This document shows, piece after piece, positions 36,501 through 47,591 of a DNA stretch of 64,000 nucleotides. The position numbers and the translations under genes were made by a program. This DNA comes from Hysterangium stoloniferum. Its lineage: Eukaryota; Basidiomycota; Agaricomycetes; Hysterangiales; Hysterangiaceae. The stretch spans positions 434,001 through 498,000 of the forward strand of contig WHVD01000004.1 in NCBI GenBank assembly GCA_015178975.1, written 5' to 3'. Under the pieces are notes generated by a model, which saw only the letters and a program-made list of their open reading frames with translations, searched no databases and was not told the DNA's origin. Positions within the stretch are counted from its first letter, which is position 1. Each line of letters begins with the position of its first letter.

Positions 36501-37788
36501 CGATACTCTTCACACGCCTGAAGAGTATCCCTTTTTAATTTTCCGATTTAACATTCGATGCTTGATTCGACTGGTCGGATTGAGTTGTCAAATCTTGAAC
36601 TTCAACGATTCGTCCTTTTGCAATTTGACGAGTTTTTCTTTTTGGACAATCCCTCGCCGAATGACCCTTCTCCCCACATAATATACATAACCCTTCCTTA
36701 AATCTTCTGTCTCATTCGGCAGAAAGTAATTGTCCATCAGGTCCTAAAATTGTCGAAGATGGTTTCGCTTGAGTCGAAGGCCTAAATGTTCTTGAAGTCG
36801 AAGTTGTCAGTTTTGAAGTCGAAGGTGTTCATGATGTCGAAGGATAGGTTGTAGGCATCGTCGATTGTCTTCTTTCAAATCTTCGCGGAGTCGAACTTGA
36901 TTCTGTTTCACGTTGTCGTTCATTCTCTCGCATCCAATAGTAAGAATCGAGTCGAAGGGCTGCCATTCGCAGTTCGGCAAAACTTTCAGGCTAAACTTGA
37001 AGCTTCACTATTTCATCCTTAATTCGATTCGGAAGTCCTTTATAAAATCGTCGTCGTAAAGCGAATTCGTCATATTGAGTTTGAGCAGCGAGACTTGTAA
37101 ATTGAATCGAATACTTCGCAACATGATGATGAGCTTTCATTCGAAGATTGTCGAGTTTTTCTTTGGCTTCTCCTTCTGCATCGATTTCTCCAAACTGAGC
37201 ATATAATTCATCTAGAAAATCGAGATAATCCACAAGGAAAGATGGCGGAGGAATTGGGGGGTTTAATAGAAAAGGTTGCCACCACTCTTGAGCCGTTTTC
37301 CGGAAATATGAAGTTACCATCGTAATTTTCGATTGATCGGATTCGAACGATTTTGGTCAAGATCGAAAGACCATTTCACATTGAGCGATAAAATTCTTCA
37401 ACATTGAAGGTTCTTCTCCAGTAAACTCTTTGGGCTTATTCACTGTGATTTCGTGCTCCTTCGAAACTATCTGGTCCTTCAATACTTTTCCGAGTACATC
37501 TCCGAAATGTCGAAACATTGTTTCATCCTCAGACGTAACAGGTTCAGGTTGTGGAGATTTGGGCAAAGGAGTTAAAGGGGATTCAGATTCTTGAATTGGC
37601 AAGATCGGTTCTTCTCGAACTTCTTCGGGTTCTCGGATTGAAGACATCACAGTTCTTCTAGTTTTGGTTAAAGGAGAAACTGGAATTCGCGATGGCCGAA
37701 TAACTCTTGGTGAAGGAGTGGGAGCCACGGATTGAAGTGCTGTGGAGCTTGATGCTTTGGTAGTCTCGGATCGCGTCCTGGGCTTCAT
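36480..37788 (-). pseudogene. Gag pseudogene of chromovirus E
   Basis: Starts at the minus-strand ATG 37788 (MKPRTRSETTKASSS), just after the 5' LTR. A Pro/Ser-rich N-terminus is followed by the capsid-like retrotransposon gag region (FRKTAQEWWQPFLL to YKGLPNRIKDEIVKLQV, 37310-36991). A basic, Ser/Arg-rich stretch precedes a CCHC zinc knuckle (CILCGEKGHSARDC, near 36680). At least four in-frame stops interrupt it, at positions where related proteins have Arg or Gln. Pol continues in the -1 frame close to the end of gag near 36530; whether that is programmed frameshifting or decay cannot be told from one copy. Confidence 0.8.
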
Positions 37789-39227
37789 CAACAGTTGATA
37801 GGCGAAATATACTGTCACGAATCGATTATTCTTTGATAAAGTCGAATAATATTCTACTAATCGAACTCGAAAGCCTCGTTCGACGAAGTATATATTCGCC
37901 CTGTCGATGAAGTAAGAGGCTATTACCAGTCGCGAGAACTCACGGAAGTATTTGTCGAAGAAGTTACGACAAAGTAGATTACTAATATCACTAATATACA
38001 GATATTTCAACTGACTTCCCTCGCTTCTTTCGTAGCCCTTTTATGCTTTTCGTTGTATTGTTATGAACTAATTATGAAATCATATATGACATCGAAATGA
38101 GACATGTCGAAAGAGATTTGATGGTGTCGAATAATGTTCAGTTTTGTCGAGTTGAATTCGAAGGTTGAAGAGTTGTCGAAAGTTACCTTTGAATGTTTGT
38201 GACAATACGTGACATGTGACGGTTGTGACAGCTGGTATGAAGGCTGTGGTCAAGTCAAAACGCCCCCTTCTTTCCACTAGGCATCACAAAGCTCACTTGG
38301 ACTTTGCCTATGCTCACAAGGATTGGACTATGGAGGACTGGAAGAAGGTAATATGGTCTGATGAAACCAAAATCAATCGCCTAGGGTCAGATGGATGTAA
38401 ATGGGCATAGAAAAGGGCAGGTGAAGGCCTTAATGATAGGCTGGTAGAGGGAATCCTGAAGTTTGGAGGAGGTTCTCTTATGATGTGGGGTTGTATGACT
38501 TGGGAGGGAGTTGGCTTTGCTAGCAAGATTGATGGTAGGATGGATGGAGACCTCTATCTTCAAAATTTGAAGGATGAGCTCCAGCAAACCCTGGAGTATT
38601 ATGGTCTCAATCCTTCTGACATCATCTTTCAGCAAGATAATGACCCTAAGCATACCTGCAGGCTGGTCAAGAACTGGCTAGAAGAGCAAGAATTCAGGAC
38701 TATGGTTTGGCCTGCACAGTCCCCAGACCTGAATCCTATTGAACATCTCTGGGGTTGTCTCAAGAGAAGGTTTGCAGAGCATGAAAACCCCCCCAATGGA
38801 ATTCATGAATTGTGGGAAAGGATTCAAGTGGAGTGGGATAGAATACCAGTTGAGGAGTGTCAGAAATTGATTGAAAGCATGCCTAGAAGGGTTCAGGCAG
38901 TGCTTAAAGCAAAAGGTGGTTATACCAAGTACTGATAATATGTAAATACCCTGTTCAGTTCAAAAGTGCAAAAACCCTTTCCATGGTATTGCTGTTTTAA
39001 ATTAATCATATCTCTATACCCTGTGATCAGAATCACGTGACCCAGGGAGCAATATTGTAGCCAAGAGGATGTACTATGTATGACTCCACCAAAGCTAAGC
39101 ATAATTCCCATGCTGTAAGGCGGTGTTCTTCAAACACTGCATTTGGGGTCAACATGGAAAGGGTTTTTGAGGTCACTGTATAGTATATAAGGGCAATGAT
39201 AGGAATGAAGGAAGTCAGTCAGAAAAC

Positions 39228-39383
39228 CTGTATTATATTATATTATTACTGTATTATATTATATTATTACTGTATTATATTATATTATTACTGTATTATA
39301 TTATATTATTACTGTATTATATTATATTATTACTGTATTATATTATATTATTACTGTATTATATTATATTATTACTGTATTAT
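39228..39383. repeat. 21-bp minisatellite in LTR D, about 7.5 copies
   Basis: Unit TGTATTATATTATATTATTA plus C, virtually identical in every copy. The LTR D fragment at about 10110-10140 has a single unit, so the expansion is specific to this copy. Confidence 0.95.
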
Positions 39384-39611
39384 ATAATCGTCGAACTTTT
39401 TCTGAGCCTTTCTTCGACTTATTTATTCGTGAGCCTCTGTGTCCTATCTTTGCCTCATGCTTTATCAACAGGACGAATTAATACTTCATCGAATGAGGCA
39501 TCTTTATTCAATATTGTTGAATATTCTTCAATTGTTTATTCGACTTTATTGAGTAAAATTCGATTTGTGACACCTACCGACATCAGTCAGTTTTCTGTTC
39601 TTAACACATGG

Positions 39612-42600
39612 ACAGTTTACATTGGTGTTTCAAGAGGAACAATTGGAGAAGGTGAAACCCTACTCCAAGACAATGACTGATGTGACTGCCATGTAGTCCT
39701 TAAGGATGTTATTATTGATCCATGAGTAAGTATTCAAGCTGGATCACAAAAAGAGACTGGCTTACATATATATCTTTCAGATTGACCGAATTCATAAAAT
39801 TACACAAAAGTATAGAATTGCAAATAATTGATAAAATTTAATCATTAGATTGCATGCTCTGACAAATACTTAGGATTGCTCATATCAAGTAAAGTTGTAG
39901 AGTAGTGTGGAGGTTTGCCCCCACAGGTTCCCTGTATATCAAAATGAATTATGTAAGGCAGTACAAAATGTTTCCAATATTTAAACTTTTGCAAAAATCT
40001 TCTCTAGTAATCAGGTCATCCACTGTGTTTTCCATGTGTATGATCCGATATATTAGGCCTGATCTGGCTTCTAGCATTTTCTGCCATATTTTAAATAATA
40101 AAAATAAATGTTTTTCCCCATTGTGGACTGTCCGATTTTGGAAGTCTTCTCCGTCTCGTGATTAAACCACTCTCGGCTTTCAAATTCAAACCAGGCGTCT
40201 ATTGTATTTCTTCGTTGGCCAGAATTATAAATCTCGAGCTCATTCTGCGAGCGTGTCATAGAACCACAAGATTGTTAGCAGCGCAGTGACATCGCATACA
40301 ATGGCCGGCAGAATGCTTTGGCAACTTCTAGAAGAGAAAAGCAACACCACACGTATGAGTTTCTCAGTTCACAGATGTAGCCAAAATTGGTCGAGGACCT
40401 AGATTTCACGCTTGCTGTTATACATTTTACCCGATGCGGAAAAGGGAATATTACAATAAGATTGTTGGGCTAGCCCATAATCCCGCCTTTGTTAAGCCAT
40501 TTGATGCATGACGTACCAACGTTGCTGCTTCGCATCGGCATCCTAGGGAATTACAAGCTTTCAGATTCGATGAGGTCCCCTCAATCCGATTGAAAATGGC
40601 TAAGAACATAATCATCCACGGATAGTAAGCAAGAATCAAATATGTCTGGGCAACGGCCCAAGGGAGAACGAACGACTTGTGATCTGATGGAATATATTTT
40701 ACGTCGCCTATGTACATCTTCGAAGGGGGAAACACGAGTTCAGAGTCAGTGCCTTGGCAGAAGTGGCAGAAACACGCGGCATACGGTGATTCGCGTTTTT
40801 TTCTTTTCGAAATGAAGTGGTAGGGCATTGAACGACGGTGGCATCTCAGCCTGTAATGGCTTAAGATAATGGGGTGATGTCGGTTGGGGTGCAAACTAGC
40901 TCTTTGCCGAGAAGACAGGTACAATGGGTTTCCATTAGTGGTCTTGGTCAGGAATAGTGCTGTTCAGCAGGACGAAATAACGGGGCACCAAATGAGTGAG
41001 GAGACATTCAAATATTTGAAAGACGCTCGTAGATTCTAACACGAAGTGACTATATAATCGAATTGGATAAATCCAATGTCAATGCCGTAACGTGTGAATG
41101 TGCCAAGGATATACTGTTAGCATATACTATCAGGTAGGTGAGTACAGATGACCTATTCCGGTGAACGGCTGAATTAGGGAACGTAGGCAGAAGTGTATAA
41201 TTAAAACATGCCCTCAAAAATTCGTGTATAAAAAACGGGCTTATTTTGGACAAAGAGACTTGTAGAATTTCGGTCGACTTCTTACAATAGAGGCCCACCC
41301 TCATCTCCCATCTATGATACGGATATTAACTCTTTCCACGCAAAAGTTGAACTATATTGAGGAACACTGTTAAACCAAACTTCCGAATGGCAAAAGAAGC
41401 GCCTGATATCCGTGTGTCGGTCTCGGTCTCCTATTTCGTCTCGAGTCGGAAGTTCGGCCAGTATCGGGACGAGAGCCGCAAAGAAGTCCAAAAACCGGGA
41501 AGCATTTGCTAAAAGAAGTTCGGATCTTCAAAATTTTCTCGGCTGACCTGAAGTCGGCTTATACGTAATATATAAAGCAAAACTGCTATCTCTTTTTTCA
41601 GCATGTCGAATACACGAATATATTATTTACTAGGATTGGTCCTAACGGATAAAATGGATTTGAAAATAAAATATTTGAAGTCGATCTTTGTTTAGTAGCG
41701 AGGAAGATCCTCTTTAATTAGAAGCAACAAGTTCTGGTATTCCAGGTTTGGGAAATGCTGCCGGTTATTGAAAAAGAAGTGACAGGCTTAGACTCTGGAT
41801 GCGCATAGCGTTTAAGTACATGTAACTTGATTGCACGGAGGTTGGATGAAACTCCTTGATAGTAGTATAATATGCATAAATTGATGACTCACATGGGAAA
41901 CGGCCGAGCAGTGTCAAAAAGTGAAGGAAAAGAATCCAAGGGCGTTGTGACAATCTATGGGTAGAGCTTGACACCGATTCGGAGATCACATCGAGAAGTG
42001 TTTTGACATCTCTGATAGTTTAACGCCTCAGAAATGACGAATAAGAGCTTCAAGATCTCAGTCCTTGGCAGTTATGACAATTTTCCAATGGAGATGGACG
42101 TCATGAGCCTAGAGCATTTTAGAATAGGGGTACTTCCTTTAGCGCTTTAATCATTCTACTAATTTGAACGGCTATCATAGCACGTACCGACTTCACAGAT
42201 GTCTCTCCAAGGAGTGCCACCCCATCTGTTGCCTCCCCATCTGTTGCCTCGGGTAGTATATACATTTGTATTCCCTCTGTCCTGACATCACCCAGAACTT
42301 TAAACAGGATTAAGATGAGCGACCCCAATTTAGAAGTGACACATTAAGAAAATTGGGAGTATCATCACTCAGCATCCGAGTCCCTTTATAATCATGACAA
42401 TCACTCAGTCCCTCGTTCTCGGTCACCACCTAGAATACCACAAGCGGTGTCATTTTGCTAAATAGCACCAATTGATGCCAATTATTGAACTAGTAATGCC
42501 GGCCAGGGCCAAAATATCCGACCAACCCCTCTTGGTCTTCGTCGGTGTGTAAGCGCTCGATCTCCCAGTGTTCGCCACGAAGCCACCGTTACGAAATTGT

Positions 42601-43183
42601 TTCTTCCTTGACCTGCTCGCTTGATATTGAATCCCCGTACCCCTCGTTTCTAGTATACCCCTTTCCATCCCTTTATGGTCACTCACGATAGAATTCCGAA
42701 GACCCTGTGACTATCAGAGATAGACACCTTTGCTGATTGTAAGTAACCTACATTACTATCACTGACTGAAATTAGTGTCCGGTTTGGTATATATATAGGC
42801 AATTTGAAATTCATTAATTTATCAGCAAGCATCCCGTGCAACTATTTGCAAAAACCACATCTACACCAAAAGCAGCTCACCCCCGCAGCGCTATATAAAT
42901 AACTTTTATTTTGTCCTGGTTTTAACTTAAAATAGACACTTTAGGTTGAATTTAGTTTCAGTGGTATGTGCTACTCAAAAACCGACATTTCAGCAGCATT
43001 TGTGACTGCATAAAATTTGTCATTTAGGAAATGGGATTAGGCAGTACAAAATGTTGATGAGAGGACATTTTTTGGATATATTTTGAAATGCACAATATTG
43101 ACACTACCACAAGTTCCTTCTACTTCAAGTCACATTTACTAGTAGCACAACTCCTTGGGAAAGATTTTGCGTTGCCACAAAAA
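39612..43183. other. 3.6 kb without a recognisable gene
   Basis: Begins with the flank of LTR C. There are a few ORFs of 60-157 codons (for example minus strand 40924-40451), none with a recognisable domain, convincing splice signals or coding-like composition. I see no RNA gene and no repeat. Confidence 0.4.
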
Positions 43184-43832
43184 TGGCTCACTCTAACGGT
43201 GTAAGTAATCAACGACCGTATTTACAGCTGTGTACGGTGAGGCTGAGTGGTTTGGTTCGACGGTACGGACCGTATTATGGTGACCGTAAAAAGGGTGTGT
43301 GCGGTTCGGTGCCGGTCCCTACGCCGATTGCTGCCGCGTTGTAGACTAATGTGGCTGTGTATTTGGTCCTGGTCATCCTGGCGAGTTTCATGAGATAAGT
43401 CTTACAGCCGAGGTGATATTCTGTTCCGCTCTCTCGTCGTATATATTTCTTAGATGTACCTGCCTTGGCGTGGCGAGAACCCCCGCTACCTGTCAGCTGT
43501 TGAGAATTTTCGCAACAAGCTGGTCTGCCTGCCCGCTCCCCCAAAGCAGACTAGGGAAAAAAGTAACAACTTGGTGCGAAGTTTGAATAAATGGCAGGGC
43601 TTTTTCCAGAGAGAAAGGCACTATGTATATTTAATTCTGACCGACGCTCCCGCTTCCACATTGTGCTCAGGTAAGTGCGTATTCTACGTCACATAAAATT
43701 GTACAGCATTGCAAGAAAGGGGTCGGAAGAATGCCGGGGAGCCTTCCGGACGAAATGGTTTAACGGACATACATAACTTGAAGAGCATACGAGGACACCG
43801 TCATTCCCAAAAGTCGATGCACAGTACGCCGT
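43184..43832 (+). CDS. Weak candidate for a small spliced gene
   Basis: ATG at 43184 in a good context (AAAAATGGC) reads MAHSNG to a GTAAGT donor at 43202. A TTCTTAG acceptor leads into an open frame (43454-43671, MYLPWRGENPRYLSAVENF and on) that ends at a second GTAAGT. A 36-bp gap to TTGTACAG would continue in frame to TGA at 43832. A 36-bp intron is unusually short even for this organism and no domain is recognisable. It could be a species-specific gene or chance. Confidence 0.2.
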
Positions 43833-45647
43833 GAGTAGGAGCACCAGTTATAGGCATTCATAGAGCTTACGAAGTTTTGAACCACAAGACGATGGAAGAA
43901 GGCTCTTTTTTATGGCATAAAACATATGAAAGGTCAGGCTAAGTCATTATTGTTTCTTTTGGACAACATGTCCCATGAGGTGGGAATATGTGGGATTCGC
44001 TGGCAGCAGGTGACTCGTTGTAGCCTTCCGCGAACGAGTAGCTTCCGAAAGGGAGAAAAAGGGAAGATTAATGATCGTAGCTTGATCAATCTGTCACCGG
44101 ACGCGAGTGTAACTGAATAATGATGTTGTATAACTATTCTATGTGACTTTGACTTCCAGCCAGAAAGCATTGACTAGATGCAACAATACTTTTCCCATGA
44201 ATTAACGTAAGGCGAATAACCCTGGTTCCCCGATTTCGTTGTAATTGAATATCTGAGGTCGAAATCTGACTTGCTACCGGTGTCACGGGATATCATGCTG
44301 GGCAGGAGAGTAGGCTAGCCCTCAAAGAATCCGAGGGGAACCATCACTATGTTTCCCCGATGTATATTCATAATGCGGGAGAAAGGGGGTGCATAAAATC
44401 ATGACGAGACCAATCACTAGCCTAACATTGGAGCTAGAAACTGGACTGATTTGGGCGTAAAATCGGGACAACCGCAAACGTACACTTCTTTCTGGGGGTT
44501 TAGTTAATAGTTAATTGGCAATAAAATGACAAAGAGATAGAAACGGTACAATAGCAGTGCCAACTTCAGACATGATATAGAAATAAGCTTAAAGTGTTTA
44601 GGCTATATCAACCTAGCACACCTGCCAAATTGTACATTAATTCGACGGACCATCTACGATAAAGCTCCTCGAAGTTTTGCTATTCAAGGACTTTTAACAA
44701 CAAAGTGAATTACACCAGTTATGTAAATACAGTTGTATCATATGTCAGTGATCCACAGCTCTGGGCACGAGTCAAGTCCACTATCAGCACGCCAATATTA
44801 AAGGTGCTGCTTCCTCGTTGTATCCAATTTCGGCTTGCCGACAATCACTCAGATTAGAGTGAATGCCCATTGTTCGCCAATGACAGTAGGTTTCGATGTG
44901 CAACCGAGCGGAAGTTGCTATACTTAGAATATAAAATATCTAACCCATAAAGTTCTAATGATGCTAGCCTCCGCAGATGACCCCGGGACTCATGATCAGT
45001 CCGCGATCACGAAAGCATCTGATCCTAACGGGGGGCGGTGGGCGTGACTAGTGTTCTCACATAGATATGATCTAAAAAATGTCAGCTTAAGATTTAGAAG
45101 CCCTCTAGACTCCTGTCTTGTCTTTGTCGATTAAAAATGAGATTGATATGAGTAGCAGAATCATGTGGACGCAGTTGGTCATTTGTGATCTGTTATGGTG
45201 CTGGTACCTATCGTCGCACACGCTTATGAGGTATGTCATGAAAAAATCTATTGGTGTTATATAAAACGTACGCCCGAGTAACAAGTAATAAGTTGCTCCT
45301 TAGAATACTGACCCGATATATGAGCATCCTCATTCAGTACACTTAAGCCATTCCAACAATGGCAACGGGAACAAAATTGATCTCAGAAGATGCCGATGAA
45401 ATCAATTCCCATGGGAATTTGTGCTATACTCCGACAGCAGTTAAGTCCAAAAAGCAAGACAAGCTTAGAGCGATATGTAAATCAAAATATAAAAGCTTTG
45501 TTGAACGAAATGATATTTCATTGGCCCTCGATTAACTAAGCAATTCAAAAGGTTCAAACACTGTCCTCTCAGATGGTTTGGCCATGACATATAATTTTTA
45601 GAATCGATCAACATATGGGCAGTAGGGTAGACAACAATAGATGCTAA
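43833..45647. other. Intergenic, nothing recognised
   Basis: Only short ORFs without domain-like features. The last part is the 3' flank of the convergent ribosomal protein gene. Confidence 0.4.
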
Positions 45648-46286
45648 TCATACGACTGTACCCGCGTTCGAGGCGATACGCGGCCAGAGGTCCGCCTGTA
45701 AAGAGAAGAAATGAGCAAATGATCAGTCATACCCGATAATAAAATACTAACGCATTCTTTTGCAACAGGGCCAGTAATAGCTGACCCTTTCATTTCGCCC
45801 TTGGGGTTCACAATAACACCAGCATTGTCCTAATGACGGCGTGAGGCTGTGGTATAAATCACGAAATGTAGTCCTACCTCAAAGTAGAGGAAAACGCCGT
45901 CACGCCGACGCCATGCTTTTCGTTGACGTACAACGACAATGGGCATAGCTAAACAGAAGCGTAAACAAAGTATATGAGCGACTGGACCATTTTCGGACAC
46001 ACTTTTCTTCCTCAATTCGGGCTTTCCCTTCTTAACGGATGCAACGACCATATCACCAACACCAGCATCAGGAAGTCTGTTCAGACGAGCACCAGTTCCA
46101 TATGGTTCGATGAGGAACAACGACTTTGCACCGCTGTTGTCGGCACAGTTGAGAACGGCGCCGGTTGGGAGACCAAGCGTCATACGGTACTTGTTACCGG
46201 AGGCACCACCAGCTACATAGAAAGCATTAGAATCTTTTCTTGATCTCAACATACACACGATTCTAGAACTTACCGCGTTTTGACAT
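45648..46286 (-). CDS. RPL23: 60S ribosomal protein L23 (uL14)
   Basis: Component of the large cytosolic ribosomal subunit, where uL14 sits at the subunit interface. Five exons on the minus strand: 46286-46274, 46212-46003, 45948-45878, 45829-45752 and 45695-45648, all GT-AG and in phase, giving 139 residues, the usual length. Family-defining peptides are present: MSKR at the start, [77 protein letters not shown] and [12 protein letters not shown] at the end. The tiny 13-nt first exon is typical of fungal ribosomal protein genes. No lesion is visible; expression is expected to be high and constitutive. Confidence 0.97.
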
Positions 46287-47591
46287 TTTGAGGAGGAATT
46301 TGGGAGACTTGCACGGAAGAAGGATAAACTGTACAGTTACCCACTGACGCCCTTAGACTTACGTAACCTGTCACCCGGTCACAGCGTCTTTTGGACTGCC
46401 TCATTTTTTAAATGCATGTGCGAGTTTGGTAGAGGAAGTTAAGTAGAAGTCTTCCCTGAGATAATCATTTCACATTGGTATCTGAAGATCGGTGAATACT
46501 TAAAACTTGCTTCTTGCTATTATATCCTTAATTGTATGGAAATATAGGGCGCAATGCTAAAAATATGAAGGTGGCTGGTTCGTGTACCAGCAAAACTGGT
46601 ACACTGCTACGTGTCTCCGACCTCCGAACCGCATCTAACTGCGCACGCTTCCGCCACTTCGACAATTACGAGACATAGAGACCCGCCTATAAATTTATCA
46701 TCGCGTCAATCGCGTACAATTTATTATTTCATACGGGTTCATCATTCGCCTGGTTAAGCTCGTAATCCAATTCAAGCCTAAATCCTACTTGGGTACTATT
46801 TCCCCACAAAATCGGGAGCACTAAAGTGATATCTTATCTATGATATTAGTCAGCAGCATCGCGTGTGAAGGCATTTTAAGGCGGACCCCATGCTAGAATA
46901 GCTTTTAATGGAAACCATCAGCGGCGATCTTAGCCTGATTTCCAATACAATCTCCTGGGTTGAAAACTTGGCATGCACCAGAGAAAACATGAAACAGGAC
47001 ACATTATCCGGGCCTGCAAGACGAATTAACACCTTGTGGCTTACAGGGGCGCTGCAACTCGCTTTGCTGATCTCTTCATTAATTAATAACAAGGCCAAAG
47101 TGCCAAAAAGACGCTCGAGCAGGTTTGGGGAAAAGCGGATATAGTAACTTTTTCTCGAGATATCATGCATACTCTGTTTCCAGGTATCCGATAGTGCCGG
47201 AGATCATACCGCAAACCTCAATCCAAAATCGTCGAGCTTTGTATACTTTTGAGAACCCCCTTCTGACATGTCTTGAAATACAATAACGCCAATTGAAGTC
47301 CATGACGCATACTATCCCCCGAAAGTGCTTTGAGGGCTGTAACGTGGTAAAGGCCCTAGATTTGGCCATCCACTTAACTTGAACCCCATCGTCATATAAG
47401 GCGGTGCAAAAATATTAGATGTGGACTTTGTAGGCGGTCGCGTGTCTCCCTTCCCTCCAGGGCCAGTTCGCCACCCATCCACGCACACATACCAGATTAT
47501 TTCATTATCGACTACAAAAGGGTCGGGCTGGATTGCATACTTACTCTTTTCCATCTATATTCTAACCAACTCTGACACACTCTCGCCAGCT
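46287..47591. other. Divergent promoter region of RPL23 and the TEA gene
   Basis: 1.3 kb between two divergent start codons, so it should hold both promoters. A pyrimidine-rich tract with a short CATCTATATTC segment precedes the TEA start. I see no ORF or repeat of note. Confidence 0.45.

Larger units (their letters stand above)
31362..38230 (-). mobile_element. Full-length Ty3/gypsy chromovirus 'E', innermost layer
   Basis: 6.9 kb with LTRs at 31362-31791 (430 bp, the 3' LTR) and 37813-38230 (418 bp, the 5' LTR), ends TGTCAC...GTGACA. The exact TSD GCTGG lies at 31357-31361 and 38231-38235, in the Tc1-like transposase gene. Gag and pol lie on the minus strand and an antisense gene on the plus strand. 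The LTRs differ by about ten substitutions, nine of them CpG transitions, plus two indels. The element is complete in layout but inactive through nonsense codons. The sequence is conspicuously rich in TCGA. Confidence 0.93.
31044..38935 (+). pseudogene. Tc1-like DD34E transposase, split by chromovirus E
   Basis: Coding parts are 31044-31361 and 38236-38935. The N-terminal helix-turn-helix region (LDSGHSGEAIAKRTGVSPSA, then GGRPSKLSPTNIRHAQHL) follows a single frameshift near 31085. The chromovirus then interrupts between LKKAG and MKAVVKSKRP. The catalytic residues are all present: VIWSDETKINR, FQQDNDPKHT and PDLNPIEHLW, with 34 residues between the second Asp and the Glu (DD34E). One nonsense codon (TAG for an expected Trp, near 38408) precedes KRAGEGL. 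The end GGYTKY is intact. Apart from the insertion there are only about two lesions, so this copy was young when it was hit. Confidence 0.9.
30686..39178 (+). mobile_element. Tc1-like transposon with long inverted repeats, third layer
   Basis: Inserted at TA in LTR D (30684-30685 and 39179-39180). Without the chromovirus inside it, it is about 1.6 kb. The inverted repeats are ~223 bp (30686-30908, 38956-39178), starting CAGTGACCTCAAAAACCC. Each has an outer AAACCCTTTCCATG and an inner inverted CATGGAAAGGGTTT, a layout like the IR/DR ends of some Tc1 elements but with the inner site reversed. The empty site is preserved in the paralogous LTR D near 10050. Confidence 0.92.
30491..39572 (+). mobile_element. 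Solo LTR of family D, second layer
   Basis: TGTCACGAACG to TTTGTGACA, in two parts (30491-30685 and 39179-39572, about 590 bp in total). The exact TSD CCTAC lies at 30486-30490 and 39573-39577 within LTR C. Its ends resemble those of chromovirus E (TGTCACGAA...TGTGACA), so D and E may be related families. A partial copy in the MULE at 9905-10195 shows the sequence without the Tc1-like insertion. Confidence 0.9.
29763..39606 (+). mobile_element. Solo LTR of family C, outermost layer of a four-deep nest
   Basis: LTR C sequence occupies 29763-30490 and resumes at 39578-39606 (to CTTAACA). The exact TSD CATGG lies at 29758-29762 and 39607-39611, nearly 10 kb apart. Everything between 30491 and 39577 is later insertion. 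The complete copy of this LTR at 21920-22643 confirms the order of the two parts. Confidence 0.9.

Noticed and set aside
36500..36560. Programmed -1 frameshift between gag and pol of element E
   Set aside because: The frames do change here, but no standard slippery heptamer is in register and the element is mutated. One copy cannot separate programming from decay.
39228..39383. CRISPR-like array
   Set aside because: The units are directly adjacent without spacers, in a eukaryotic LTR; it is a minisatellite.
40451..40924. 157-codon minus-strand ORF as a gene
   Set aside because: No domain, no splice signals, unremarkable composition and a crowded Cys/His/Arg content typical of chance ORFs.
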